From NCBI GenBank assembly GCA_035551355.1, contig DASZNF010000125.1, forward strand, positions 1 through 64,000: a DNA stretch of 64,000 nt, read 5' to 3'. Source of the DNA: DATATV01 sp035551355. GTDB lineage: Bacteria > Actinomycetota > Actinomycetes > Mycobacteriales > Pseudonocardiaceae. Position 1 is the stretch's first letter. Every line of letters starts with the position of its first letter. Below, piece after piece: positions 20,801 to 28,835 of this stretch. The notes under the pieces are model-generated. The model did not search any database. It was not told where the DNA came from and saw only the letters and a program-made list of their open reading frames with translations. The translations under genes and the position numbers were made by a program.

Positions 20801-20904
20801 GCGGGTCACCCGGCGTTTCCAGCCGGGTGACCGTGCGGAGTCACCCGGCGTCCCTAGCCGGGTCGTCGTGCGGAGTCACCCGGTGTTTCCAGCCGGGCGG
20901 TCGT
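20801..20904. repeat. three tandem 34-35-bp hairpin units
   Basis: Units at 20801-20834, 20835-20869 and 20870-20904, each of the form GCGG(A/G)GTCACCCGGC, a 7-nt spacer, then GCCGGG and GTCGT/GACCGT. A fourth partial copy (GCGGAGTCAGCCGGG) runs into the last codons of the acetyltransferase gene. Every unit folds into a CCCGGC/GCCGGG stem. They lie just past that gene's stop codon and before bioA, so a multiplied terminator or a small repeat family is likely. Confidence 0.8.
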
Positions 20905-20910
20905 GCGGAG

Positions 20911-21555
20911 TCAGCCGGGTTGCTCGCCCAGCAGCATCGGCAGGCAGTCGTCCGCGCCGGACACGTCCAGTTTCCAGTCCGGGCGCTGGAAGTCCGCGTG
21001 GTCCAACAGCAACCGGACGTGGGTGGTCGCCTGGTCGCGCACCACCACCGACCGGGTGCCGTCCTCGCGATAGCCGAGCCTGCGGCTGACGCCGCGCGAG
21101 CGCCGGTTGCCGACCCAGGCCTCGGACCGAGCCTGGGTCGCGCCGAGGTGGTCGAAGGCGAAGGTCAGCACGGCGGCGCGCATCTCGGTGCCGAAACCCT
21201 GGCCTTGGTGGCGCAAGCCGACCCACGATCCGGTGTGCACCTCGCGGGTCAGCGCGAAGTGCCGGGCGGTCAGGCCCTGGGTGCCGATCACCGTGCCGTC
21301 CGACCGCACCAGGAAGTTGATCGTCCAGTCCTCGACGGCGAAGGCGGCGCGCGTACTCCAGTAGAAGCGCATCATGTTGCCGCCGAGTTCGGCCGGCGGC
21401 GCGTCGGTCCAGGCGGAGAAGAAGGGCATTTCCTCCGGTGCGTGCACGCCGTGCTGGGCTTCGGCCACCAGTTCCCGCAATCCGGCGTCGTCGTCCGGGC
21501 GCAGTTCGAGCCGGGGAGTGCGCAATACCAGGTGCCGCAACGGCCACGGGTCCAT
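20911..21555 (-). CDS. GNAT-family N-acetyltransferase
   Basis: A 214-residue acetyltransferase of the RimJ/RimL-like GNAT group. It has an N-terminal LRTPRLELRPDDDAGLREL strand-helix typical of the group, and the acetyl-CoA pyrophosphate loop GLRHQGQGFGTEMRAAVL (R-x-x-G-x-G) in the centre. The substrate cannot be told. ATG 21555 was chosen; the upstream extension is Pro/Arg-rich and lacks family similarity. No functional partner is adjacent. Confidence 0.85.
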   Translation of the reverse strand: MDPWPLRHLVLRTPRLELRPDDDAGLRELVAEAQHGVHAPEEMPFFSAWTDAPPAELGGNMMRFYWSTRAAFAVEDWTINFLVRSDGTVIGTQGLTARHFALTREVHTGSWVGLRHQGQGFGTEMRAAVLTFAFDHLGATQARSEAWVGNRRSRGVSRRLGYREDGTRSVVVRDQATTHVRLLLDHADFQRPDWKLDVSGADDCLPMLLGEQPG

Positions 21556-21661
21556 GCCCCCATGATCTCGAAGGACCCGCGGCGGCGCGACCGGTTTCCC
21601 GGGCGGCCGGTTTCCCGGGCGGGGCAACGGAAAGCCGCCCCACCCGGACCTGGTCAGCCGA

Positions 21662-23272
21662 TCAGCCGGGACCGGCCCAGCCGTGCTCCGTGGCAACGCC
21701 GGAGTGGTCCTGCAGCACCGATTGCAGTTGCGTGCCGATCGGCACGCCCAAGCCGGTGCACGGGTCCCAGCCTGCGGCTGCGGTGTAGGCGCCGTTGTTG
21801 CCGCTGGTGATGTCCCGGAAACCGGTGGCCGTGCGGCCCTTGGACGCGCTGTCGTACAACGCGGTCTGCATCAGGCCCAGCTTCTTGCCGAGCAGCTGCG
21901 CGTACCGGCAGATCAGCCCGGCCCACAGCGGCGCCACCGCGCTGGTCCCGCCGATCACCGTGTCCTTGCCGTCCACCCGGACCTGGTAACCGGTCTGCGG
22001 ATCGGCCACCGCGGACACGTCCGGCACGCCGCGACCGGTGGTGGTCGCGCCCGACCGGGTCGGCACCCCGGCCTCGTTCTGCCAGGTCGGCACCGGGAAG
22101 GTGTCGCTGACCCCGCCGCCGGTGGATCCGCCGGCCGAGCCGTCGTTCCACACCACCTCGGACTGCACCGTGCCCGACGCGTCCGCGTGCAGGCTGGTGC
22201 CGCCGCAGGCCAGCGCGTGCGGGCTGGACGCGGGGAAGTCCACGTGCTGCTGGCTGTCGGTGCCCGAGTCGGCGCTGCCGGCATCGCCCGCGGCCACGGT
22301 CACCGTGACGCCGAGCGCGGCCGCGTCGGCCAGCGCATTGTCGATCGCGGTGCGGGTCTGCGCGGTCCACGCGTCCTCGGACTGGCCCCAGCTGATGCTG
22401 ACCACGGCCGGGGTCGGGGTGGCGTGCACCGCGGTGCTGATCGCGTCCACGAAACCCTGGTCGGTGTTGGGCGCGAAGTACACCAGGATGTCGCTCTTCG
22501 GCGCGATCGCGCCGAGCACCTCGATGTCCAGCATGACCTCGCCGTCGGCGCCGGTCGGGTCGCCGCCGGGCACGTTCTTGCCGCCGTCCACGCCGACCGC
22601 GGTCACCTTCGGCTCGGGCACCTTCAGGCCGGCGAAGTAGGTGGTCAGGTCGGCGGCCTCGTAGCCACCGCCCAGCTCGACGATGGCCGCGGTCTGCCCG
22701 GTGCCGTCGGCCTCCGGGAAGCCGTACACCGTGGCCAGCTGGACCGGGGTGTAGGACGGGCCGGTCGCGGCGGCCGCGTCCCGGACGCGGGCGTAGTTGC
22801 GGGCCTGCGGCCGGTCGTCCAGGCCGAGCACCGCGGTGACCACACCGTCCAGCGCAGCGGGCACCCGCAGCTCACCGGAGCGGCCGCGGTGCTCCACCGG
22901 CTGCCCGGTGCCCGGGTGAGTGCTGCGCACGGTGGTCAGTGTCACGCCGAACAGGCCGTTGATGGCCGAGGCGGGCGCGGTGGCCACGATCCGCCGGGAA
23001 CCGGCGTGCACCTGCACCACCTGCGCCCCCGCGGCTTCCAGGGCGGCCCGCACCTGGTTCACCTCGTCCGGGCGGGCGCCGTAGTGGTCGCCCAGTTCCT
23101 CGACGGACACCGTGTCCGGCCCTTCGACCAGCTCGTCGGGCAGTTCGGCCCGGCGGCGCAGGAACACGGTGAAGGAGACGACATCGTCCGGTTGAACCGG
23201 GCCGACCTGCTGGAGCCCGGTGGGGTCCGAGCGGGCGCTGCCCGGCAACGGCACTTGGTGGGAATCGGTCAT
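21662..23272 (-). CDS. sedolisin (S53) pro-kumamolisin-type serine protease
   Basis: A 536-residue sedolisin. The N-terminal prodomain (about residues 1-170, with VVSFTVFLRRRAELP and ATAPASAINGLFGVTL) is followed by the catalytic domain. The Glu and Asp of the Ser-Glu-Asp triad are in GEVMLDIEVLGAIAP, the oxyanion Asp in AAGDAGSADSG, and the Ser in GGTSAVAPLWAG. A C-terminal calcium site is suggested by DITSGNNGAY and GWDPCTGLG. No signal peptide is visible, as in several kumamolisins, so export is uncertain. ATG 23272 has GGAGG 9 bp upstream; upstream ATGs have none. Confidence 0.93.
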   Translation of the reverse strand: MTDSHQVPLPGSARSDPTGLQQVGPVQPDDVVSFTVFLRRRAELPDELVEGPDTVSVEELGDHYGARPDEVNQVRAALEAAGAQVVQVHAGSRRIVATAPASAINGLFGVTLTTVRSTHPGTGQPVEHRGRSGELRVPAALDGVVTAVLGLDDRPQARNYARVRDAAAATGPSYTPVQLATVYGFPEADGTGQTAAIVELGGGYEAADLTTYFAGLKVPEPKVTAVGVDGGKNVPGGDPTGADGEVMLDIEVLGAIAPKSDILVYFAPNTDQGFVDAISTAVHATPTPAVVSISWGQSEDAWTAQTRTAIDNALADAAALGVTVTVAAGDAGSADSGTDSQQHVDFPASSPHALACGGTSLHADASGTVQSEVVWNDGSAGGSTGGGVSDTFPVPTWQNEAGVPTRSGATTTGRGVPDVSAVADPQTGYQVRVDGKDTVIGGTSAVAPLWAGLICRYAQLLGKKLGLMQTALYDSASKGRTATGFRDITSGNNGAYTAAAGWDPCTGLGVPIGTQLQSVLQDHSGVATEHGWAGPG

Positions 23273-23353
23273 GGGTGGCATCCTCCGTTCTTCGGTGATC
23301 ACGGCCAGTGATTCACCCTGTTGATGGATCGGTTGTGCCAGGTCACCGGGCGA

Positions 23354-25033
23354 TCAACCGACGGATTTCACCCATTCGGAGACGACTTCCTCAAGCACCG
23401 ACAGGGGCAGCGGGCCGTTGCCGAGCACCAGATCGTGGAAGGCGCGGATGTCGAACCGCTCCCCCAGCGCGCGCTCGGCCACGCCGCGCAGCCGCTGCAG
23501 CTCAAGGCGCCCCACCATGTAGGACAGGGCCTGGCCGGGTGAGGCGATGTACCGATCGGTCTCCGCCTCGATCTCCACCTCCGACATGGGCGTGTTCTGT
23601 CGTAGATAGTCGATCGTCTGGGCCCGGGTCCAGCCCTTGGCGTGAATTCCGGTGTCCACCACCAGCCGGCCGGCCCGCATCGAGTCGGCGGTGAGCATGC
23701 CCAGCCGGGCGATGTCGTCGGAGTACAGGCCCATCTCGTCGGCCAGCCGCTCGCTGTACAGGCCCCAGCCCTCGATGTAGGCGTTGACGTCGGCGATCCG
23801 GCGCAGCAGCGGCAGATCGGTGAGTTCCAGGGCGATGGTCAGCTGGAAGTGGTGGCCGGGCACGGCCTCGTGGAACGCGGTGGACTCGGCCTCCTGCCGG
23901 AACCGCTCGGTCACCCGGTGGGTGTTGGCGAAGTAGACGCCGGGCCGGCTGCCGTCCAGCGCCGGTTGCATGTAGTAGGCCGCGGCCGCGCCGGGGGCCT
24001 CGTTGTCCGGCACCGCGCGCACCTGGCAGCGCTGTCCGGGCAGCCGGCCGAACCAGCCGGGCGCGGCCGCCTCGGCCCGTTCGATGGCCGCGCGGGCCGC
24101 GGCCAGCAGTTCCTCGCCGGAGTCCCAGCGCAGCGCCGGGTCGGTGCGCAGCCGCCGGAAGATCTCCTGCAGATCGTCGGTGCCGAACACCCGCCGGCCG
24201 ATCTCGGCGTACTCCCGGGCCAGCGAGTCGATGATGGCCAGGCCGGTGGCGTGCAGGTCCTCGGGCGTGCGGTCGGTGGTGGTGTTGACCGCGATCATCG
24301 CCTGGTAGGTGGCCGCGCCCTCGGCCAGGTAGTGCAGGCCGGGCCGGTCGGAGGGGCGGGCCACCGGCAGCACCTCGGCGGCCAGCATGTCCCGGTAGCG
24401 GGCGAAGGCCGGGCGCACCGTGTCGGCCAGCACCTCGTCGCGGCGGGTGGTGAAATCGGCGAGGGCGCCCTCCGGCGGGACCGGGGTGCGCAGCGGATCG
24501 TGCTGCGGGTCGGCCAGGTAGCGGTCGATGTGCTTGATCGCCGCGTCCACCAGGTGCACCACGGGCAGGCGGCCGGCCGACAGGCCCTGCCGGTGCCGGT
24601 GCGCGGCACCGTCCAGGTAGTCCGGGACGGCGGCCAGCCGGGACAGGTAGGCCTGGGCTCGTTCGGCGTCGGGCAGCGCGATCATCGGCAGCACGGTGAG
24701 CAGGGTCGGCGCCGGGGCCACGAAGAAGTCGGTGATGGTGAACTCGACCAGCTTGGTGTCCAGCTGCGCGATCTTGGCCTGGGCCTGCTGGATCACCACC
24801 GATCGGGTGACGCGGTCGGCGACCGGGAGGGCGGCCGGGTCGATCGCCTCGGCCCGGGCCACGATGTCGGTGTAGCGCACCCGGTAGACCTGCTCGGCCT
24901 CGGCGGACAGGTCGGCCAGCCGGTCGTGCGCGCCGTCCACCCCCAGCAGCGTCGCGTACAGCGGTTCCTGCTTGAGCACCACGTCGACCAGCTCGTCAGC
25001 CAGGGCTGTGACGGTGGTGGCTGGCTCGACCAT
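23354..25033 (-). CDS. DUF885 metallohydrolase
   Basis: A 559-residue protein of the DUF885 family, thermolysin-fold zinc carboxypeptidase-like enzymes. The zinc motif appears as FHEAVPGHHFQL, with the third-ligand block EGWGLYSERLADEMG about 40 residues later, and the family block ASPGQALSYMVGRLELQRLR near the C-terminus. No signal peptide, so it is probably cytoplasmic. The ATG at 25033 has GGAGG 10 bp upstream. A peptidase or amidohydrolase role is inferred from the family. It follows the sedolisin gene's promoter side by about 80 bp on the same strand. Confidence 0.9.
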   Translation of the reverse strand: MVEPATTVTALADELVDVVLKQEPLYATLLGVDGAHDRLADLSAEAEQVYRVRYTDIVARAEAIDPAALPVADRVTRSVVIQQAQAKIAQLDTKLVEFTITDFFVAPAPTLLTVLPMIALPDAERAQAYLSRLAAVPDYLDGAAHRHRQGLSAGRLPVVHLVDAAIKHIDRYLADPQHDPLRTPVPPEGALADFTTRRDEVLADTVRPAFARYRDMLAAEVLPVARPSDRPGLHYLAEGAATYQAMIAVNTTTDRTPEDLHATGLAIIDSLAREYAEIGRRVFGTDDLQEIFRRLRTDPALRWDSGEELLAAARAAIERAEAAAPGWFGRLPGQRCQVRAVPDNEAPGAAAAYYMQPALDGSRPGVYFANTHRVTERFRQEAESTAFHEAVPGHHFQLTIALELTDLPLLRRIADVNAYIEGWGLYSERLADEMGLYSDDIARLGMLTADSMRAGRLVVDTGIHAKGWTRAQTIDYLRQNTPMSEVEIEAETDRYIASPGQALSYMVGRLELQRLRGVAERALGERFDIRAFHDLVLGNGPLPLSVLEEVVSEWVKSVG

Positions 25034-25168
25034 AGTTTTTCGACCTCCGTTGTGAACCGACCGGTACGGCAGGATCGTAGGTGCTCGGCGGCCCGCGTCT
25101 GGCGGTCTTTCTGCCATCGGCGATCACGGCCGCCGGGTGCGCCGCACCGCGTCCGGGAGAATCCAATA

Positions 25169-25795
25169 GTGCCGGTTCAACCTGTGACCCCCGACGGTCT
25201 CATCACCCGGGTGAGTGAGCGCATCGCCGATCTTCGTCCGGCCGAGTGGCTTCGGGTCGCGGTGGACGGGGCGCCGCCCACCCGGCCCGGTCAGCTGGCC
25301 GACGCGCTGGCCGCGCCGCTGCGCCTGCGCGGCCGGCCGGTGCTGCGGGTGTCGGCCCGGGACTTCCTGCGGCCGGCCTCGCTGCGTTACGAGCGTGGCA
25401 AGCAGGATCCGGACGCCTTCTACACCGACTGGCTGGACCTCGGCGGGCTGCGCCGCGAGGTGCTCGATCCGCTCGGCCCGGAGGGTTCGGGCCGGGTGCT
25501 GCCCTCGCTGTGGGACGCCGAGCGCGACCGGGCCACCCGGGCGGCGTACGTGACCCTGCCGCCGGGCGGGGTGGCGCTGGTGGACGGGACGTTGTTGCTG
25601 GGTCAGGGCCTGGATTTCGACCTGACCGTGCACCTGTGGCTGTCACCGGCCGCGCTGGGCCGGAAACTGCCCGAAGCGGACGCCTGGATGCTGCCCGCGT
25701 TCGCCCGGTACGAGCAGGAGGCCGCGCCGGCCGACTGGGCTGATCTTGTTGTGCGGGTGGACAATCCGGCCCATCCAGCGCTGTTGCGGGGCTGA
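25169..25795 (+). CDS. uridine-kinase-like protein with a lost P-loop
   Basis: A 208-residue protein with the layout of the small actinobacterial uridine-kinase-like NTPases: WLRVAVDG strand, VLRVSARDFLRPASLRYERGKQDPDAFY (compare the substrate lid of uridine kinases), DLGGLRREVLDPLGP, a VALVDGTLLL strand and DLTVHLWLS. The expected Walker A, G-x4-GK-S/T, reads G34-APPT-RPG, so the Gly, Lys and Thr that bind phosphate are absent. Either it is a non-catalytic relative or it uses another site. GTG 25169 has GGGAGA 8 bp upstream. It is divergent from the DUF885 gene. Confidence 0.75.
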   Translation: MPVQPVTPDGLITRVSERIADLRPAEWLRVAVDGAPPTRPGQLADALAAPLRLRGRPVLRVSARDFLRPASLRYERGKQDPDAFYTDWLDLGGLRREVLDPLGPEGSGRVLPSLWDAERDRATRAAYVTLPPGGVALVDGTLLLGQGLDFDLTVHLWLSPAALGRKLPEADAWMLPAFARYEQEAAPADWADLVVRVDNPAHPALLRG

Positions 25796-25851
25796 GTCGC
25801 CACCGGGCCGCCCCCAGGGCGGTGATCACGCTGACCGGGTAGGTTCGAGCC

Positions 25852-27126
25852 GTGGCTGCGCCCGATCCTGTCGATGTTCGCCTGCTCGCGCTGGTCGCGG
25901 AGCTGGGCAAGGCCGCGGTGCACGAGATCGGCGCGCGGCTGGGCATGGACCCGCGCGAGGTGGCCGCCCGGCTGGTGGCACTGTCCGCGACCGGGCTGCC
26001 GCTGATCGTCGGCGTCGAGTGCGATCCGAACGGCCTGCGCACCGCGATCGCCGGGGCCGAGGCCTGGCTGAACTACAACGCCCAGCAGGGCGCCCCGGCC
26101 TACCCCGGCCCGGCGGGCGCCTACCCGGCCGGCAGTCCCTCCGCGGCTTACCCGGCCAATGGCCCGGCGGGCCCGCCCTCGGGCGCTTATCCCGTCAACG
26201 GACCCGCGGGTACTCCTTCCGGCGCGTACCCGGTGAATGGACCGGCCGGTCATCCCGGGCCGCAGGGCACGCCGTCGGGCGCGTACCCGGTGAACCAGCC
26301 AGGCCCGCCGTCCGGCGGGCATCCGGCGGGCACCCAGTCCGGGCCGTATCCGACAGGTGCGCCGGGCACCCAGTCCGGGGCGTATCCGGTCGGCCCGGCG
26401 GGCACGCCGTCCGGGGCCTATCCGGTGGGGCCGCAGGGCGGGCCGTCCGGACCGTCCGGCCCCTACCCGCCGCCCGGTGGATATCCGCAGGCCGGGCAGC
26501 GAGCGGTTCAGCCCGGTGCGGCCTATCCGGCGCGCGCGGGCGCGCCGGTACGTACCGGGCCGCCGAGTGCGCCGTTCCCGGCGGTCGGCGCCCCCGGGGC
26601 CGATCCGTTCGGCACCTGGGGTCCGCCGCAGAGCGCGTCCTGGGCCCGCGGCGACCAACCGGTCCGCGGAGCCGCCGCCCCGGCCGCGACGGCTCCGGCC
26701 GCCGGTCGGCAGGGCCGGGTGGGCGACACGCTGCAGACCGAAGGACTGGACGGCGAGCAGATCGCGATCCAGCTGGTCGAGGTGGTCGATCCGGCCGACT
26801 TCCTGTTCACCGCGGCCGGCTACCGGCTGCGCGAGGGCGAGCGGGCCGTGGTGGTGCACACCGAAATGACCAACCGGGGCGCCATCCCGTTCCCCACCCT
26901 GCCCGACCTGTACCTGGTGCTGGTGGACGCCGACGGCAAGGCGGTGGGCAAGGCCCCGGTGTCGCTGTCCTCCCGGCCGCCGCACCGGATCGGCGTGCCG
27001 CCGGGCGAGACGGCGGGCGGGCACACCGTGTACGTGCTGCCGGACACCACGGAGATAACCTCGGTGCGGTGGAGCGCTCGCTCGGACGACGACAAGCACG
27101 TGGTCACCTGGACGGTCGACGACTGA
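25852..27126 (+). CDS. winged-helix / YPxG-repeat / DUF4352-like protein
   Basis: A 424-residue protein in three parts. Residues 1-75 form a compact helical region (DVRLLALVAELGKAAVHEIG, DPREVAARLVALSATG) resembling a MarR/Lrp-type winged helix. Residues 80-290 are low-complexity repeats of the pattern GTPSGAYPV-NGPAG, rich in Pro, Gly, Ala and Tyr, probably disordered. Residues 300-424 are a beta-rich domain (GEQIAIQLVEVVDPADF, ERAVVVHTEMTNRGAIPF, DLYLVLVDADGKAVG) like the immunoglobulin-fold DUF4352. There is no signal peptide or membrane segment. Similar fusions occur in actinomycetes as hypothetical proteins; the function is unknown. Confidence 0.7.
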   Translation: MAAPDPVDVRLLALVAELGKAAVHEIGARLGMDPREVAARLVALSATGLPLIVGVECDPNGLRTAIAGAEAWLNYNAQQGAPAYPGPAGAYPAGSPSAAYPANGPAGPPSGAYPVNGPAGTPSGAYPVNGPAGHPGPQGTPSGAYPVNQPGPPSGGHPAGTQSGPYPTGAPGTQSGAYPVGPAGTPSGAYPVGPQGGPSGPSGPYPPPGGYPQAGQRAVQPGAAYPARAGAPVRTGPPSAPFPAVGAPGADPFGTWGPPQSASWARGDQPVRGAAAPAATAPAAGRQGRVGDTLQTEGLDGEQIAIQLVEVVDPADFLFTAAGYRLREGERAVVVHTEMTNRGAIPFPTLPDLYLVLVDADGKAVGKAPVSLSSRPPHRIGVPPGETAGGHTVYVLPDTTEITSVRWSARSDDDKHVVTWTVDD

Positions 27127-27152
27127 CCGTCCATAGTGGACTCGGCGATCTC

Positions 27153-27187
27153 GCCTGACCGGCAAGGAAATCAGCGGCCGGTGAGGC
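27153..27187. terminator. bidirectional terminator between convergent genes
   Basis: Near-perfect stem GCCTGACCGGC (27153-27163) / GCCGGTGAGGC (27177-27187), one mismatch, 13-nt loop. It lies between the plus-strand DUF4352-like gene (ends 27126) and minus-strand rluD (ends 27234). Confidence 0.55.
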
Positions 27188-27233
27188 GTTGCCACCAACC
27201 CGTTTCGGGCATGACCCATTGTGCCGAATGGGC

Positions 27234-28154
27234 TCAACCGCGCAGGACCTCCAGCGCGTGCTCCAGGTCGGCTGGGTAGGGGCTGGTGAACTCGACCCAG
27301 CGGCCGTCGGCCGGATGCGCGAAGGCCAGCGTGCGGGCGTGCAGCCACTGGCGGCTCAGGTTCAGCTTCTGGGCCAGCACCGGGTCGGCGCCGTAGGTCA
27401 GATCACCGACACAGGGGTGGCGCAGCGCGGAGAAGTGCACCCGGATCTGGTGCGTACGACCGGTTTCCAGCTTCACCGCGACCAGCGACGCGGCCGGGAA
27501 CGCCTCGATCACCTCGTAGTGGGTGACGCTCTCCCGGCCCCCGGCGACCACCGCGAACTTGTAGTCGTGCTTGGGATGCCGGTCGATCGGCGCGTCGATG
27601 GTGCCCCGGCTGGGATCGGGATGCCCCTGCACGACGGCGTGATAGCCCTTGTCCACGGTGCGTTCCTTGAACGCCCGCTTGAGCACCGAGTAGGCGTGCT
27701 CGCTCTTGGCCACCACCATCGCCCCGGTGGTGCCGGCATCCAGCCGGTGCACCACGCCCTGCCGCTCGGCCGAACCCGAGGTGGCCACCCGCACGCCGGC
27801 CGCGGCCAGCCCGCCGATCACGGTCGGGCCGGTCCAGCCCGGACTGGGGTGCGCGGCCACGCCGACCGGCTTGTCCACCACCACCAGGTCGTCGTCCTCG
27901 TAGAGGATGACCAGTCCGTCCACCGGGGTGGCCGGGGCGGGTGCCGGGGCCTGCGGCTCGGGCAGGGTGACCTCCAGCAGCGAACCCGCGGTGAGCCGAT
28001 CGGACTTGCCGGCCGGGCGGCCGTCCACCAGCACCTCGCCCGACTCGGCCAGGTCGGCCACGGCGGTGCGGGACAGGCCGAGCAGGCGGGCCAGACCGGC
28101 GTCCACCCGCATGCCGTCCAGCCCGTCGGGCACCGGCAACGCGCGTGCGCTCAC
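27234..28154 (-). CDS. rluD: RluA/RluD-family 23S rRNA pseudouridine synthase
   Basis: A 306-residue pseudouridine synthase. An N-terminal S4 RNA-binding domain (MRVDAGLARLLGLSRTAVADLAESGEVLVDGR) is followed by the catalytic domain with YEDDDLVVVDKPVGVAAHP, the catalytic Asp in VVHRLDAGTTGAMV, and GRTHQIRVHFSALRHP. Substrate class (23S rRNA helix 69) is inferred from the family. GTG 28154 overlaps the lspA stop (GTGA). The lspA-rluD pairing is common in actinobacteria and firmicutes. Confidence 0.94.
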   Translation of the reverse strand: MSARALPVPDGLDGMRVDAGLARLLGLSRTAVADLAESGEVLVDGRPAGKSDRLTAGSLLEVTLPEPQAPAPAPATPVDGLVILYEDDDLVVVDKPVGVAAHPSPGWTGPTVIGGLAAAGVRVATSGSAERQGVVHRLDAGTTGAMVVAKSEHAYSVLKRAFKERTVDKGYHAVVQGHPDPSRGTIDAPIDRHPKHDYKFAVVAGGRESVTHYEVIEAFPAASLVAVKLETGRTHQIRVHFSALRHPCVGDLTYGADPVLAQKLNLSRQWLHARTLAFAHPADGRWVEFTSPYPADLEHALEVLRG

Positions 28155-28801
28155 TCCGGGTCCGTCCCGGTCGCCGAACTCGCCGCGGCCCTGGCCCGCT
28201 TGGACAGGCCGCCGTCGTACTCCCTGCCCAGCGCGGCCAGCAGCACGATCAGCGCGCCGCCGACGCAGATGCACGAGTCGGCCACGTTGAACACCGCGAA
28301 GATCGGCTGGCCGTTCCAGCGCAGCGAGATGAAGTCGACGACGTGGCCCTGCAACGGGCTGGGCGCGCGGAACAGCCGGTCGATCAGGTTGCCAAGGGCG
28401 CCGGCCAGCACCAGGCCAAGGCCGATGGCCCAGCCCACCGAGCGCAGCCGGGGCGCGATCCACGCGATGGCCACCACCACGGCCAGCGCGATCAGCGACA
28501 GCACCCAGGTCATGCCGGTGGCCATGGAGAAGGCGGCGCCGGAGTTGCGGATCACGTCGAAATAGACCAGACCGCCGAGCAGCACGATCGGTGGCCGGCC
28601 CTCCAGGTCGGCCACCACCCACGCCTTGGTCAGGATGTCCAGGGCCAGCGCGAGCACGGCCACCGCGGCGACCACCACGACCCGGCGCGGCGGCAGCGCC
28701 GGACCGGTTTTGGCTGGGTCGGCCGGGGTGGCGGCGTCCGGGTCCGGTGCGGTCGCCGGACTGGTCTCCTGGCTGGAGGTAGGCGGGGGCTCGGTGCTCA
28801 C
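28151..28801 (-). CDS. lspA: lipoprotein signal peptidase II
   Basis: Aspartyl membrane protease that removes signal peptides from prolipoproteins; it would process the several lipoproteins in this window. The 216-residue protein has four hydrophobic segments and the two catalytic aspartates in GALGNLIDRLF and FNVADSCICVG. The first 40 residues are a Pro/Thr/Ala-rich cytoplasmic leader common in actinobacteria. GTG 28801 is preceded by GGGCGG; a start at 28819 is the alternative. It is coupled to rluD by a 4-bp overlap. Confidence 0.95.
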   Translation of the reverse strand: MSTEPPPTSSQETSPATAPDPDAATPADPAKTGPALPPRRVVVVAAVAVLALALDILTKAWVVADLEGRPPIVLLGGLVYFDVIRNSGAAFSMATGMTWVLSLIALAVVVAIAWIAPRLRSVGWAIGLGLVLAGALGNLIDRLFRAPSPLQGHVVDFISLRWNGQPIFAVFNVADSCICVGGALIVLLAALGREYDGGLSKRARAAASSATGTDPE

Positions 28802-28835
28802 CCGCCCATTGTCCCGCATCGGCGTAGGGCGGTGG

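Noticed and set aside
20801..20904. Short CRISPR array
   Set aside because: Units are directly abutting hairpins with no spacers, and no cas gene is nearby.
26100..26480. Tandem DNA repeats resembling a CRISPR or minisatellite
   Set aside because: Repeats stay in frame with an open coding sequence, encode GTPSGAYPV-type units and lack unique spacers of fixed length.
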